Positions 9,981 through 19,301 of a stretch of DNA of 64,000 nt are shown here, piece by piece. The stretch comes from Candidatus Accumulibacter affinis (GTDB taxonomy: Bacteria > Pseudomonadota > Gammaproteobacteria > Burkholderiales > Rhodocyclaceae), in the NCBI GenBank assembly GCA_016713625.1, contig JADJOT010000013.1, positions 1-64,000 of the forward strand. The letters run 5' to 3'. How positions within the stretch are numbered: the stretch's first letter is position 1; each line of letters starts with the position of its first letter. The position numbers were made by a program, and so were the translations under genes. The notes below the pieces were generated by a model. The model did not search any database, was not told the DNA's origin, and saw only the letters and a program-made list of their open reading frames with translations.

Positions 9981-10525
9981 TCCGGACTCCTGGGTCGGGT
10001 CGCCCTGTGCCGCGACGACTGCAGCCGAATCGTCGAGCTGCGCCTCGAACATGAAACGAATCGGTCGGTTGGGATCCTTCTCGTTTACCTCCTGCCTAGT
10101 CACCATCGCGCCGGCAAACGGCGCGACCGAGCCGAGCAGATCGAGGTAATCGAGCATTTGCTGATGATTCTTTGCCTCGGCAACGCCTTTGACCAAACGC
10201 CGCCGATGATCCGGTTCGATCTGCAGCAAGGCGATGTCTGCGCTGACCACGCGCTCGAAACCGTCCAGCACCGCCGGCCAAGGCGTATTGAGTTGGCCGA
10301 TGGCGTTGTTGATGGCGACGATCTGCTGCTCGGAGAGAAGCAACGGCGCCGGTGGTGGCGGTGTGCGCGCGACGATCTCCTGGCGGGCCAGGGCGATTGC
10401 CTGCGTCGTTTCGTCGAGCTGCTGATCAAGTTGCTGCCACTGCCAGACGAGAACCATGCCAACGAGCGCCGCTGCCGGCCGGCGCCACAGGGGCACGCGA
10501 CGAAATCGATGTCCAGCCGCTTCAT
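9977..10525 (-). CDS. PilN/GspL-periplasmic-like assembly protein
   Basis: ATG 10525 gives MKRLDIDFV, then after a frame change near 10498 RVPLWRRPAAALVGMVLVWQ (membrane helix), a coiled coil (QQLDQQLDETTQAIALARQE), and a periplasmic domain (VAINNAIGQLNTPWPAVLDG, FERVVSADIALLQIEPDHRR). MKxLDIDFVxxP is the usual start of PilN-like proteins in these clusters. Expected end is TGA 9979-9977, but the current frame reads through into the PilO-like gene. TAATG couples it to pilM. PilN and PilO form inner-membrane dimers that connect PilM to PilP. Confidence 0.75.
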
Positions 10526-11371
10526 TACCGACTTCCCGCCAGGGCCAGCTGGCAGGCCAGCTGGCAGGGTTCCGGCAGCCCAGCAAGGGGACCCCGCCGG
10601 GGCGTCCAGAGGAAGTGCGCGCGAAGTAAGCCCGGCAATCGTCGTTGCCGCCGGCAACCAGTCGGCGGCGCCCGTCCACAACAGGGATTGCCGATGGCGC
10701 GCCTCGGCAGGTACCGGCGCACGCAGACGCTCCTGCTCGATCAGCGTCGCGAGTTCGGCCGGGTCCGGGCTGCCAGGCAGGCGCAGGGTGCGCAGCCCAG
10801 AGACCTGCTCGTTGCGGGTATAGACGAGGGTCAGCGTTCGCCCGAAACCGACAACCAGCCAGCCGTCGCCCGGGATCGAGACGTGCAGGCGATTCCAGAT
10901 GCAGACCAGGGCCGGGCGTACCGAGTACAGGTGCCAGCCATTTGTCCGGGCCAGGCTGTCGAGTTGCCGGTAGAGTTGCCGCGGTAGCGCGCAGGCGATG
11001 AACGGGGCAGTCGCCTGCCAGTCGGCAGCCAGTAGCCATGGCTCGGCCGACTCACCATATAGGACCGCAAAACGTGCCGCTGCAGTGGCCCGCAGCTCTT
11101 GCAGACCTTGAGCGCCGCTCGGTGGCGTGACGACAAAGCTCCGCGCCATACCGTCATCGACGGTTACGCACAACGAAGTTGCCGTCGATACGGGCAGTTT
11201 CGGCTTCAGGTCCGGCAGTGCGCCACACAATTCCGCAACGGAAGCGTGCTGCGGCAGATCAATAGCCACCGATGCCAGGACTTCAATGGCGGCCGATGCC
11301 TGCGCCGCAAGTAGTATGGCGCCGTTGGACGTGCAACCGAGCAGCAGGCGTTTACCCTGAAAGCGTGACAC
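10525..11371 (-). CDS. PilM/GspL cytoplasmic-like protein (frameshift near 10600)
   Basis: An actin-fold-type PilM-like protein. The proposed start GTG 11371 gives SRFQGKRLLLGCTSNGAILL and overlaps the gspE end by 20 bases; a longer open frame reaches 11413. Recognisable parts are ATSLCVTVDDGMARSFVVTP, WLLAADWQATAPFIACALPR and GDGWLVVGFGRTLTLVYTRN. The C-terminus continues in another frame (PLAGLPEPCQLACQLALAGS) to TAA 10527-10525, which overlaps the pilN ATG as TAATG. Sequence conservation in this family is low, so the call rests partly on position between the ATPase and PilN. Confidence 0.65.
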
Positions 11372-12964
11372 GTCGTAGCTCTTCGAGTGTTGTTTCACCA
11401 TTGGCGACCACACGAAGTGCGGCTTCCGTCAGGCTGCGGGTACCGTTGCGGTGCGCCGCTTCCTTCAGTTGCCGGATCGGCCGCTTCTCGATGATCAGTT
11501 CGCGCAACTCGTCGTTCAGATTGAGGATCTCGGCAACCGCCTTGCGCCCGCGGTAACCGGTGCCCCGACAGTCGCCGCAACCGCTACCGTGGCGGAAGTC
11601 GAAACGAGTCAGATCGTCGGCCGCGATCGCGAAGCGCTCGAGTTCAGCCTCGCTCGGCGCACAGGGCTCACTGCAGCGCGGGCAGTTTACTCGCAGCAGA
11701 CGTTGTGCCCAGATGCCATTGAGCGCCGAGGCAAAGGCGTAGGGGTCGATCCCCATATGCGTGAAACGGCCAAAGACATCAAAGACGTTGTTGGCATGCA
11801 CGGTGGTCAGCACCAGATGCCCGGTCAGCGCAGACTGGACCGCGATCTCTGCGGTCTCGCGATCACGGATTTCGCCGACCATAATCTTGTCGGGATCGTG
11901 ACGCAGGATCGAGCGCAGGCCGCGAGCGAAAGTCAGCCCCTTCTTGTCGTTGACCGGAATCTGCAGCACACCGGGCAACTGGTACTCAACCGGATCTTCG
12001 ATGGTGATGATCTTGTCGCGACCGCTGTTGATCTCCGGAAATCGCTCCGTACAGCGTCGTCGTCTTGCCCGAACCGGTCGGACCGGTGACCAGCAGCATG
12101 CCATAGGGCTCTTCAACCAGACGCCGCAAGGCCTTCAGTGAGCGGTCGTCAAAACCCAGGGAGTCGAGCGTCAGCGAGCCATGCGCTTCGATGACGCCGC
12201 GCTTGTCGAGGATGCGCACCACGGCGTCTTCGCCATGAATGCTCGGCATGATCGACACGCGCAGGTCGATGTCGCGGCCAGACACTTCAACCCGAAAACT
12301 GCCATCCTGCGGCGTTCGCCGCTCGGCAATGTCCAACTCGGCCATCACTTTCAATCGCGAGATCACCTGCTCCGCCAAGGCCACGCCCTTGATCTGGGTG
12401 ATCGTGTTGAGAACACCGTCGATACGGTACTTGATCGTGATGCCGGTCGGCGTGCTCTCGAGATGGATATCGCTTGCGGCCGCCTTCACTGCATCATAGA
12501 CGGTCGAGTTAACCAGCTTGACGGCGGGGCTGGCGGCTTCGCTGACTGACGCGAAACTCAGGACCTCGGCAGTCCGGTAGCGCTCCGTTGTGCCACCGGG
12601 ATCGCCGAGCAGCGAGGTGGACCGCATGCACGGACTCCTCGTGCTTTGACAGGTAGGCCTGGATGTCGGCTGCCAGGGCCAGGCAGAAGTGGACCGGCAT
12701 GCCGGCCAGGCTGCTCAGCCAGACCATGCAGTCGGTATCGAAGGGATCCGGGGTGACGCCGATGATCCGGCTGCCGCCAAGCGCCTGCGGCGCGCGCAGC
12801 AGCACGCAGCCGCGCGTCTGAGCCCTGGCTAGGGGTAGAAGGTCGAATGCCGGAGCACAGGCCAGCATCTCGGTGGTCTCCATCACCGCCAGGTGAAAGC
12901 GCCGGGCCAGCTGGTCGACGACCTGCCGTGGCTCGCTGCCGGTCAGCGCTTCCAGTTCCGTCAC
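11352..12964 (-). CDS. gspE: GspE/PilB-type secretion ATPase (two frameshifts)
   Basis: The hexameric ATPase driving pseudopilus assembly. GTG 12964 starts TELEALTGSEPRQVVDQLAR. The N2/CTD region (AASDIHLESTPTGITIKYRI, AELDIAERRTPQDGSFRVEV) precedes Walker A GPTGSGKTTTLY near residue 295, the Asp box (IITIEDPVEYQLPGV), Walker B (LRSILRHDPDKIMVGEIRD), the His box (ALTGHLVLTTVHAN) and a tetracysteine zinc site (CPRCSEPC, CGDCRGTGYRGR), all diagnostic of GspE. Frame changes near 12620 and 12035 interrupt it. About 537 residues when repaired. Its start overlaps the gspF stop (GTGA). Confidence 0.88.
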
Positions 12965-14093
12965 CAGCGGGCGGTCATCAGCACCGGCTCGAAGACCTTG
13001 GTGAAACGCTCGATCCAGCGTGCGCTCTCGCCCTCGTAGAACAGCGCCGAACGCGTCAGCATGGCACCCATCTGGCCTGAGCGCTCACCGACCCGCAGCA
13101 TGCGCAGGGCGATCGGCGTCGCGAGGCCGCTGCTGTCGAAAGCCTGTGACAGCGTGCCGCCATCGGAGATGATACGGCGAGCCGCGAGCAGCCCTGCGCG
13201 TGTGCTCGGTGAGACCGCATTGCTGACGATGTCGAGCGCTGCCAGAATCGGAATGCCGCCTTCGAGTAGCATGCCGGTGGTCAGGTACAAGCGCGACAAT
13301 TCGATGATCCGGACGCGTTCGCCGATCCCTGGCAGGCGGGTCAGAAAAACGATCCAGCGACCGCTGCCGACGAAACGGCGCAGCAAGTAGCCGGCAGCGA
13401 GCACCAGGGCCAGCAGGCACCCAAAGACGGGCCGGAGTGCTGGCCGACGAACTGCCCCCAGTCGAGGAGCAATTGCGACAGCCACGGCAGCGAGCGACCA
13501 CTTCCTGATACCCCCGCGAAGCGAGGCACGACATAGCCCATCAGGAAGAAGATCACGCCACCGCCGACGACGAGTAGGATGGCCGGGTAGATGACCGCGC
13601 TGACCATCCGGTTACGGACTGTGTCGAGCCACGTCTGGTAGTCGATGTAGCGCGACAACGCCCGCGGCAGGTCGCTGGTTCCCTCGGCAGCCCGGACGAT
13701 ACCGACGTAGAGTGGCGGAAAGACATCCGGCTGGCGAGCCAGGGCAGCGGAAAAACGCTGGCCCTCGCGCAGATCTGCAGTCAGCCGCTCAAGCACCTCC
13801 CGCGATACCGGCGAAGCCTCTTTCTCGAGCAGCGCCTCGAAGGCCTCGATCAGGCTGAGTCCCGCCTCCAGCAGAGCGAGCAGTTCGGCGCTGAACAGCA
13901 GGATTGAGAACGCTCGGCTGCCACGGCCGGGCAAGCCTGCGGAGCCCGCGACTGCGCCACCGGCCGCCTTGATCGACAGCGGTTGCAGTCGACGCTGCTG
14001 GACCAGTCTGCCGGCCTCTCCGGCATCTGCAGCATCGACGGAGTGCGTCTCGATCAGATTGTCAGGAGATAGGGCACGAACTTCAAAGCGCAT
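12961..14093 (-). CDS. gspF: GspF-type inner-membrane platform protein, frameshifted and lacking its last helix
   Basis: ATG 14093. Two T2SSF domains: ILLFSAELLALLEAGLSLIE, TSDLPRALSRYIDYQ, membrane segment SAVIYPAILLVVGGGVIFF, then LYLTTGMLLEGGIPILAALD and MLRVGERSGQMGAMLTRSAL, with FLxxGYVVPRF-like and CLLALVLAAGYLL segments in between. One frame change lies near 13430. The protein ends FEPVLMTARW then TGA, where GspF proteins normally continue for about 25 residues with a third membrane helix; this end is missing. It anchors the ATPase and pseudopilins at the inner membrane. Confidence 0.85.
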
Positions 14094-14111
14094 CCTTGCT
14101 CCGCGGTATCC

Positions 14112-14606
14112 TCATTGATTCGTGACGTCGGCTGCGTCGCCGGTCCCGCCAGGCTGGCCATCCTTGCCGTAGGAGATGATGTCGAAGTCGCCGGCGGCGC
14201 CAGGGGCCCGATACAGGTAGGGCCGGCCCCAGGGATCAGGCGGGACCGCCTTCTGGAGATAAGGCCCGTTCCACTTCGCGACGTTGGTTGGCCTCGTCAC
14301 CAAGGCATTGAGTCCCTCTTCAGTGGTTGGATAGTAACCGACGTCGAGCCGGTAGGCATCGAGCGAGCGCGCGAAGGCCTCCACCTGTGCCTTGGCTATC
14401 CCCTGTTCAGACTTGCCCAACTGCGAGAAATACTTCGGGCCAACGTAGGTTGCCAGCAGGCCGATGATCGTCACCACCACCAGCAGTTCGAGCAGAGTAA
14501 AGCCACCGGCAGTGCGCGCAGGATCGCGGCACCTGCGGCCGGCGGCGGTCGCACACGTCAGGCGGTCAAGCAAGTGCTGCCAAGCCATCGATAGGGCTGT
14601 GATCAC
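14112..14606 (-). CDS. gspG: Major pseudopilin GspG
   Basis: GTG 14606, overlapping the upstream stop as GTGA. The prepilin segment GGFTLLELLVVVTIIGLLAT has the Gly-Phe cleavage site and Glu+5. Then come YVGPKYFSQLGKSEQGIAKA, LDAYRLDVGYYPTTEEGLNA, PYLQKAVPPDPWGRPYLYRA and DIISYGKDGQPGGTGDAADV, the C-terminal calcium-binding loop of GspG. 164 residues including an unusually long leader before the cleavage site (about 34 residues); an internal start is possible. This gene is intact, unlike most of the operon. The main subunit of the secretion pseudopilus. Confidence 0.93.
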   Translation of the reverse strand: MITALSMAWQHLLDRLTCATAAGRRCRDPARTAGGFTLLELLVVVTIIGLLATYVGPKYFSQLGKSEQGIAKAQVEAFARSLDAYRLDVGYYPTTEEGLNALVTRPTNVAKWNGPYLQKAVPPDPWGRPYLYRAPGAAGDFDIISYGKDGQPGGTGDAADVTNQ

Positions 14607-15271
14607 TGCCTGGCCTCCCGTGCTGCTGCGGCAAGTACCGCCGGTACATAGAGCATCGTTTCCCGATACGGCGGAATTCGTCCGCCGTGCCTCGCCACGG
14701 CGCCTTGCCCGGCATTGTAAGCCGCCAGGGCCAGCGGGATGTTGCCCCGATGCTGAATGAGCAGGTCCTTGAGGTGACGCACGCCGGCATCGATGTTCTG
14801 TGCCGCATCGTCGGGATCGGTGACCCCGTAGCGCGCAGCGGTTGCCGGCATCAATTGCATGGCGCCGGCGGCGCCCTTCGGCGAAATGGCCTTGGCGTTG
14901 AACCCGGATTCCACGCCCACCATCGCCGCGACGAGGACCGGCATCACTCCGTGGATGCGCGCGTAATGTTCAATCAGCGGCGTCAAATGCTGTTTGCCTT
15001 GTTGCGCGCTCTCGCCTGCGCCTTTCCTCGAAGACTTGCTACGACTCTCAGGGATAGTCTCGCCGCGGATGAACAGCCGATAACTCGCATCCAGGCGCTG
15101 ACTGGCATAGCTTGGGACGCCCTCGGCGGAATACGAGACGAAGACGTTGCCGATCGTTGCGGCCTTCGCAGCTGACAGGAACAGACCACCAAGGAGCAAC
15201 GCCCGTGCCAGGCACGCCAAGACAATCCGCGTGTGCGCAAGGCTCGCGTCGATGGTCACCGCCCCTACCAT
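14603..15271 (-). CDS. Secreted lytic transglycosylase (SLT domain)
   Basis: ATG 15271 gives a signal peptide (ARALLLGGLFLSAAKA). The SLT/lysozyme-like domain follows: VGVESGFNAKAISPKGAAGA with the catalytic Glu, MQLMPATAARYGV, NIDAGVRHLKDLL, IPLALAAYNAGQGAV. 222 residues. The frame is open further upstream to 15478, but those codons are arginine-rich and lack a signal peptide, so ATG 15271 is preferred. The first gene of the secretion operon: it would locally cut peptidoglycan so the machine can span the periplasm. The end overlaps gspG. Confidence 0.85.
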   Translation of the reverse strand: MVGAVTIDASLAHTRIVLACLARALLLGGLFLSAAKAATIGNVFVSYSAEGVPSYASQRLDASYRLFIRGETIPESRSKSSRKGAGESAQQGKQHLTPLIEHYARIHGVMPVLVAAMVGVESGFNAKAISPKGAAGAMQLMPATAARYGVTDPDDAAQNIDAGVRHLKDLLIQHRGNIPLALAAYNAGQGAVARHGGRIPPYRETMLYVPAVLAAAAREARQ

Positions 15272-15577
15272 ACCGTCCGACCGATCAATGACCGTCGAGA
15301 CGACCCTAGGGCTTGTGCGACACCAAGCAGGATTAGCCTTGCCACCCGATTTTCCCCTCATGACTACTCGTTTGTAACTTAGCCGATCATATCTCTGCCG
15401 CAAAGGATACCATGGTCGGCAGCGTCGGGCACGGGCTAGCCCTGTCCAACGTGGTATGAGCCTGAACGAGGCGCGCATTTCTACCCAGGAATGAGCCTGA
15501 GCGGGGCGTGCTGATCAAGGATTCGGGGAGGTTTTTTTAAGAGCGAAACCGAAATCTGATCGACCTGGTTCAGTTGG

Positions 15578-16002
15578 ATGCATGTGCGCATCCAGACATG
15601 GGCGCCGTACTCGACCCAGATTTGCATCAATGGTCGGGAGTGGCTGCGTCGACAACTGCAGCAAGACGGCTTTGCCTTCGAGCGCAGCAACCACAAGATT
15701 CTCCGGGTTTCCGATTTCGACACCACCGCGAGACTCGCCGAGAAGTTCAAGCACGCGGAGTGGTCCACCGTCCTGATTCGCCAAGTGGCGGCGGTCAATC
15801 CGCTCTCGCGGGCATCGCCGCGGCCAGGGTTGACGGCTACTGGTTCGGCACGGACCAGGCGGAACTGGCCACCGATATCCTGTTCAAGTCCCGAGCCGAT
15901 TTCAACAGTATTCACCTGGAACTCGTCAACGCCGCCATCACGGGCTTCGGGGCCACTGACCTTAGGTGATTTCCGGGAATCAAGATCCCGAACAACTACT
16001 GA
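15578..16002 (+). pseudogene. Degenerate hypothetical protein, unknown family
   Basis: From ATG 15578: MHVRIQTWAPYSTQICINGR, EWLRRQLQQDGFAFE, DTTARLAEKFKHAEWSTVL, then in another frame IAAARVDGYWFGTDQAELAT, DILFKSRADFNSIHLELVNA and a tail in a third frame. It has the look of a once real cytoplasmic protein of about 140 residues with at least two one-base changes (near 15785 and 15965). I do not recognise the family with certainty. Composition matches its neighbours. Confidence 0.45.
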
Positions 16003-16056
16003 TACGTTTCAGCCTTGTTCAACCATGGCTGAAACGTGCCCGCCGAGCGAAGCCCT

Positions 16057-16360
16057 GTGATGACGCCAAGAGATGAGTTTGCCGAGGCGTTGCTGCTAGT
16101 CTTGGCGCCCCGCGAGCAGGCCGCGAACCCCAAGGGCTTTACCGACTTCAATGACTTGGCTACAAGGAGCGTGCTCGGGCAGGTGACGCGGGCCGGGACG
16201 GCCGGCGAGGTGGCTCGCGCCGATCGTCGTCGATCGGCTGATCACGGAAGCGGCGGCGACCCGGCAGCGGGGACTCGCGGGGCTGGCCGATACCGGTCGC
16301 CAGATCGAGGTGAGTCTGCGCCTGCCTGTGTTGACGGCGACCGGAGTCATCGACGTCTGA
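16057..16360 (+). pseudogene. Degenerate accessory gene fragment (possible Toprim/primase end)
   Basis: Two pieces in different frames suggest a decayed gene: ANPKGFTDFNDLATRSVLGQ, like the end of some plasmid/ICE Toprim primases (KGxDFNDL), and IVVDRLITEAAATRQRGLAG, LADTGRQIEVSLRLPVLTAT ending at TGA 16358. The frame changes once or twice near 16200. The family assignment is weak. Confidence 0.3.
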
Positions 16361-16381
16361 ATCCACGGTCACGACTTGACT

Positions 16382-16412
16382 CACGAAACCCACCGCGCGG
16401 CGGGTTTCTGCT
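16382..16412 (+). terminator. Hairpin before the YdhR-like gene
   Basis: AAACCCACCGC and GCGGCGGGTTT form a GC-rich stem with one mismatch and a very short loop, just after the stop of the degenerate gene and 17-20 bases before the start of the next gene. It could terminate upstream transcription; the run after the stem (CTGCTTTCT) is only weakly T-rich. Confidence 0.45.
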
Positions 16413-16428
16413 TTCTGGAGACTCAGTC

Positions 16429-16758
16429 ATGCAAGACGCGCAAATCGAGCGGCGCAAGATGGTGACGCTGCCGCGGGAAGAATTCGAAGCGATCCTGGAG
16501 CGAGCGGCCGAGCGTGGAGCACAGACGTACGTCAACCTCCCGGGGTTGCTGAGGAAGAATTACTGGCTGAGTGAAGACGGAATGCGGGCAGGCGGAATTT
16601 ACGTATGGGAGTCAAAGGCGCGTGCCGAGGCCTTCTACACTGCGGAGTGGAAACAAGTCGTCACTCGCCAGTACGGCGTAGCACCCGAGATTGTCTACCT
16701 GCTCTCCCCGGTCATGGTGGATAACACTGCCGGACGCATCGTGACGGACGGCGCGTAA
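16429..16758 (+). CDS. YdhR-like putative monooxygenase (dimeric alpha-beta barrel)
   Basis: ATG 16429 with CTGGAG eight bases upstream. 109 residues. The central part YVNLPGLLRKNYWLSEDGMR, AGGIYVWESKARAEAFYTAE and W..VVTRQYGVAPEIVYLLSP resembles YdhR-like proteins of the ABM/Dabb superfamily: LxGLxxKYYLLSEDG, GGIYLWESREAAEAFY and PVVVDN near the end (PVMVDN here). Members form ferredoxin-like dimers; the substrate is unknown. An in-frame extension to 16036 is shadow from the degenerate upstream region. No operon partner is evident. Confidence 0.65.
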   Translation: MQDAQIERRKMVTLPREEFEAILERAAERGAQTYVNLPGLLRKNYWLSEDGMRAGGIYVWESKARAEAFYTAEWKQVVTRQYGVAPEIVYLLSPVMVDNTAGRIVTDGA

Positions 16759-17265
16759 GGGGGCCCGGCTGGCCGATCGTGCGCTGGGTCTTCAACTTCA
16801 TCGAGAGGAATCGGGATGCAGGAATCGATGAGATCGCGAAGGAAAGAATCTGTTCGGCGTGAAAGCGGTGCCGACGCGGTATGTGTCGTTTTGAGTACCC
16901 CAGGACTGCCGAGGCGCGCGAAACCGTTGCCGAATCGTGGGCTGGCCTCACCCATTGCCCGCCCTCAGCGACCGGGAAGGCTGTCGTACATCGATGCGCA
17001 GCTATTCCAGCGTGCGGATCACCTTCTCCCGTTGCGATGTCTGCGCATCCACCTGGTCCCTCAACACTCAACGCGGGTGGCAGCTCGTGCTGAATCACGT
17101 GCCGCCGTTGCAGGATCTGTTGGGGTTGGGTAGCATCCATTTGGCGGGCGACAGGACGTTTGTCTTGACCATCGTAGCGTGCGAGAAGTCGCCGCCTCCG
17201 CCCACTGCTTTCGCCCCGCCAGCGAAAAGATCAGCTCCGCAGCACGAGTGTTGCAAGAGGCTCTG
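16759..17265. other. No gene recognised
   Basis: About 500 bases without a convincing protein on either strand. Short open frames have no recognisable motif. The region sits between two accessory genes and may hold further decayed sequence. Confidence 0.4.
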
Positions 17266-17918
17266 ATGACATCACTAATGTACCCTTCCACGCTCTGCCT
17301 GTCGGCTCCCCGTGTGATCTCCTGTCTCGCCGGCATCGGGTTGGCGCTGCCGGCGCTTGCCAAACAGCCATGCGCCGACCCGACGATCATCTTACCCGCG
17401 CCCCAATCGACTCAGTCTTCCGTGCGGCCGACGACTTCCTGGCAGGCGGTCGCTGGTGCGTCAATCTATCGCCTCAAACTCGTCAGTCGCGAACCGGAAG
17501 GCCGGACGTTTGTCACCATCGACACCTCGTCAACGACACCCGTTTCGTACTGCCGCAGGCGCTCAGCGACGGTTTCGCGCTGGTCAAGGTGAGTGTGACC
17601 AGCCAGTGCCCGGAGGGCGTAGCGCCGGTGCCGGCGTCGAGCCCCGAGCATCGCTTTCTGATCGATGCCCGCTCTGCCTGTGCGGTCAGCGGTCTGGTCC
17701 TTGAGTCAGTCTAAAGACGCATCCGCTGGGCAGCGACGACCGACGCCGACCGCTACGAGGTTTTCGCCTACGATCCGACCGACGGCAGGCTGCTTTTCAA
17801 GCAGGAAACAAGCGCGCCCAGCGTCTTGACGCCGACCCCTGTCACAAGTCCCGTGGTGGTCGCCGTTCGCGCTCGCTGCGGCGATGTCTTCGGACACCTC
17901 GGGTACCTGGCCTATTGA
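17266..17918 (+). pseudogene. Exported fibronectin-like hypothetical protein, broken
   Basis: ATG 17266 begins MTSLMYPSTL followed by a signal peptide (CLAGIGLALPALAKQ). Two beta-sandwich-like repeats follow: TTSWQAVAGASIYRLKLVS with FVLPQALSDGFALVKVSVTS, and RRIRWAATTDADRYEVFAYD with VTSPVVVAVRARCGDVFG. The W..V.GA..Y.L pattern resembles fibronectin type III-like domains. A one-base deletion near 17530 and an in-frame TAA at 17712-17714 interrupt it. Stop TGA 17916-17918, overlapping the end of the convergent haloperoxidase gene by seven bases. Function unknown. Confidence 0.55.
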
Positions 17919-19300
17919 TCGGCTGGCCGCGGGTGCTCACCGCCTGCACGGGCGCCGTCACGACCAAGGCTGTGCTCGATCACTCGTCGTCCGACCGCCC
18001 GGCCGAGGCGCAAGCCTTCGTCGTTGTCGCTGCGAAAATGAATCCCGCCGTAGAGGCGCGACATCGCCGCCTCCTCGGCCCACTCTTGCAACTCGGCGGC
18101 GCGCTCCGGAAAGAACGCGGCGAGAACCTCAGCAGCGGCGCCTGAAGCCGCCGCATGACCGGAAACATAACTCGGGAAGGGCGGCGTAAACAGGTACGGG
18201 AGGAAGTCCGGATCGAGCTTCTCGCGAACCACGTTGACCGGTCGCACCGTCCAATGCGTGAACTTGGCCCGCCAGCAGGCGATGAGCGCATCGGACATCG
18301 CCACATTCAGCGCCGCCAGGACGCGCGCGGTCTCCGCCGTGCCCCAGCCACGGCCCGCCACCAATTCCATGGCCTTGCGATTCCAGACTCCAGGCGGGGT
18401 CACTGAACCCTTGTCGAGGTTCCACTCGTCGGCGATGCGCTTCTGCTCGGGAGTAAGGGCGCGTGACACCCGCAGCACTTCCTCCGCTTCGTTCCAGTAA
18501 CGCTCACTGCCGAACGGCACCGGTTGCGGTGGCGAGATCTCCTTGCTGTCTTCGAGCGCCCAGGTCCGCCAGTTCCCCTCCAGCGGCTCGCTTGGGTTGT
18601 ACAGGTTGAGTGGCGGCGCGGCGCGCCAGACGGGCGCTGCGGCCGCTGGACAATCCGCCGGGTTCCAGGTGGCATCGCTGCCATCGTCGAAGGCTCGCTG
18701 GATCGCCTCGGCGGCGGCTCGGCGTCCCACTTCACGGGCGGAGGCAAGCTTCTCCGGCGAGACGCGCGCGCGGGCAGCAACGGCCCGCATCGCCCCGATC
18801 CCGATCGCATCGAGGCGTCCCGGCGACTCTCGCGGGTAGAAATGCGCCAGTACTGCCGAGGCCACCGCCTGCGCCACCTCCGCACTGCTCGCCGCCGTCA
18901 GTTGGACGATGGCGTCATTGGCCGCCGCGTTCAGGTGGGCGAGCACCCGCGCTGCGCGTAGCGGGTTCTGCTGGTATTTCACGATCAATTCGAGGGTAAG
19001 ACCGGTCCAGGGCAGCGACGCCGGGCCGGTCGCCCACTTCTGCGCGACCGCGTCGGTCGAGAAGCGTTGCCGCAGCGAATCGCCAGCCGCCATCGCCAGC
19101 GGCGGCGACGTGGCGGTCGCCGGGGTGGTGCGATCACTGCGGCCGGGGCCTTCCGGCAACCACCGCGGCCAGTGGCTAGCGTTTGTTCCCGGCACTCCGA
19201 AATCACGAGCTTGCGGCACCTCTGCAGCCACACCGCCGGTGCAGAACAGCAGCGACAGGCCGCCAGCAAACGCGCCAACCCATCGGCTCAGAGCGCGCAT
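17912..19300 (-). CDS. Vanadium-dependent haloperoxidase/PAP2-type acid phosphatase, exported
   Basis: 462 residues, with signal peptide (FAGGLSLLFCTGGVAA). The C-terminal half carries the full three-part signature: K-x6-RP (KFTHWTVRP), the SGH motif (PPFPSYVSGHAAASGA) and SR-x5-H-x3-D (SRLYGGIHFRSD). These residues bind vanadate or phosphate in both vanadium haloperoxidases and PAP2 phosphatases. The length and the N-terminal helical half fit the haloperoxidase-like group. Which reaction it performs cannot be read from sequence. ATG 19300 is one base after the hicA stop, so it may be co-transcribed with hicBA. Intact. Confidence 0.85.
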   Translation of the reverse strand: MRALSRWVGAFAGGLSLLFCTGGVAAEVPQARDFGVPGTNASHWPRWLPEGPGRSDRTTPATATSPPLAMAAGDSLRQRFSTDAVAQKWATGPASLPWTGLTLELIVKYQQNPLRAARVLAHLNAAANDAIVQLTAASSAEVAQAVASAVLAHFYPRESPGRLDAIGIGAMRAVAARARVSPEKLASAREVGRRAAAEAIQRAFDDGSDATWNPADCPAAAAPVWRAAPPLNLYNPSEPLEGNWRTWALEDSKEISPPQPVPFGSERYWNEAEEVLRVSRALTPEQKRIADEWNLDKGSVTPPGVWNRKAMELVAGRGWGTAETARVLAALNVAMSDALIACWRAKFTHWTVRPVNVVREKLDPDFLPYLFTPPFPSYVSGHAAASGAAAEVLAAFFPERAAELQEWAEEAAMSRLYGGIHFRSDNDEGLRLGRAVGRRVIEHSLGRDGARAGGEHPRPADQ

Positions 19301-19301
19301 C

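Noticed and set aside
9354..11039. Single 561-residue protein
   Set aside because: It merges parts of PilM (wrong frame), PilN and PilO; the coupled stop/starts show separate genes.
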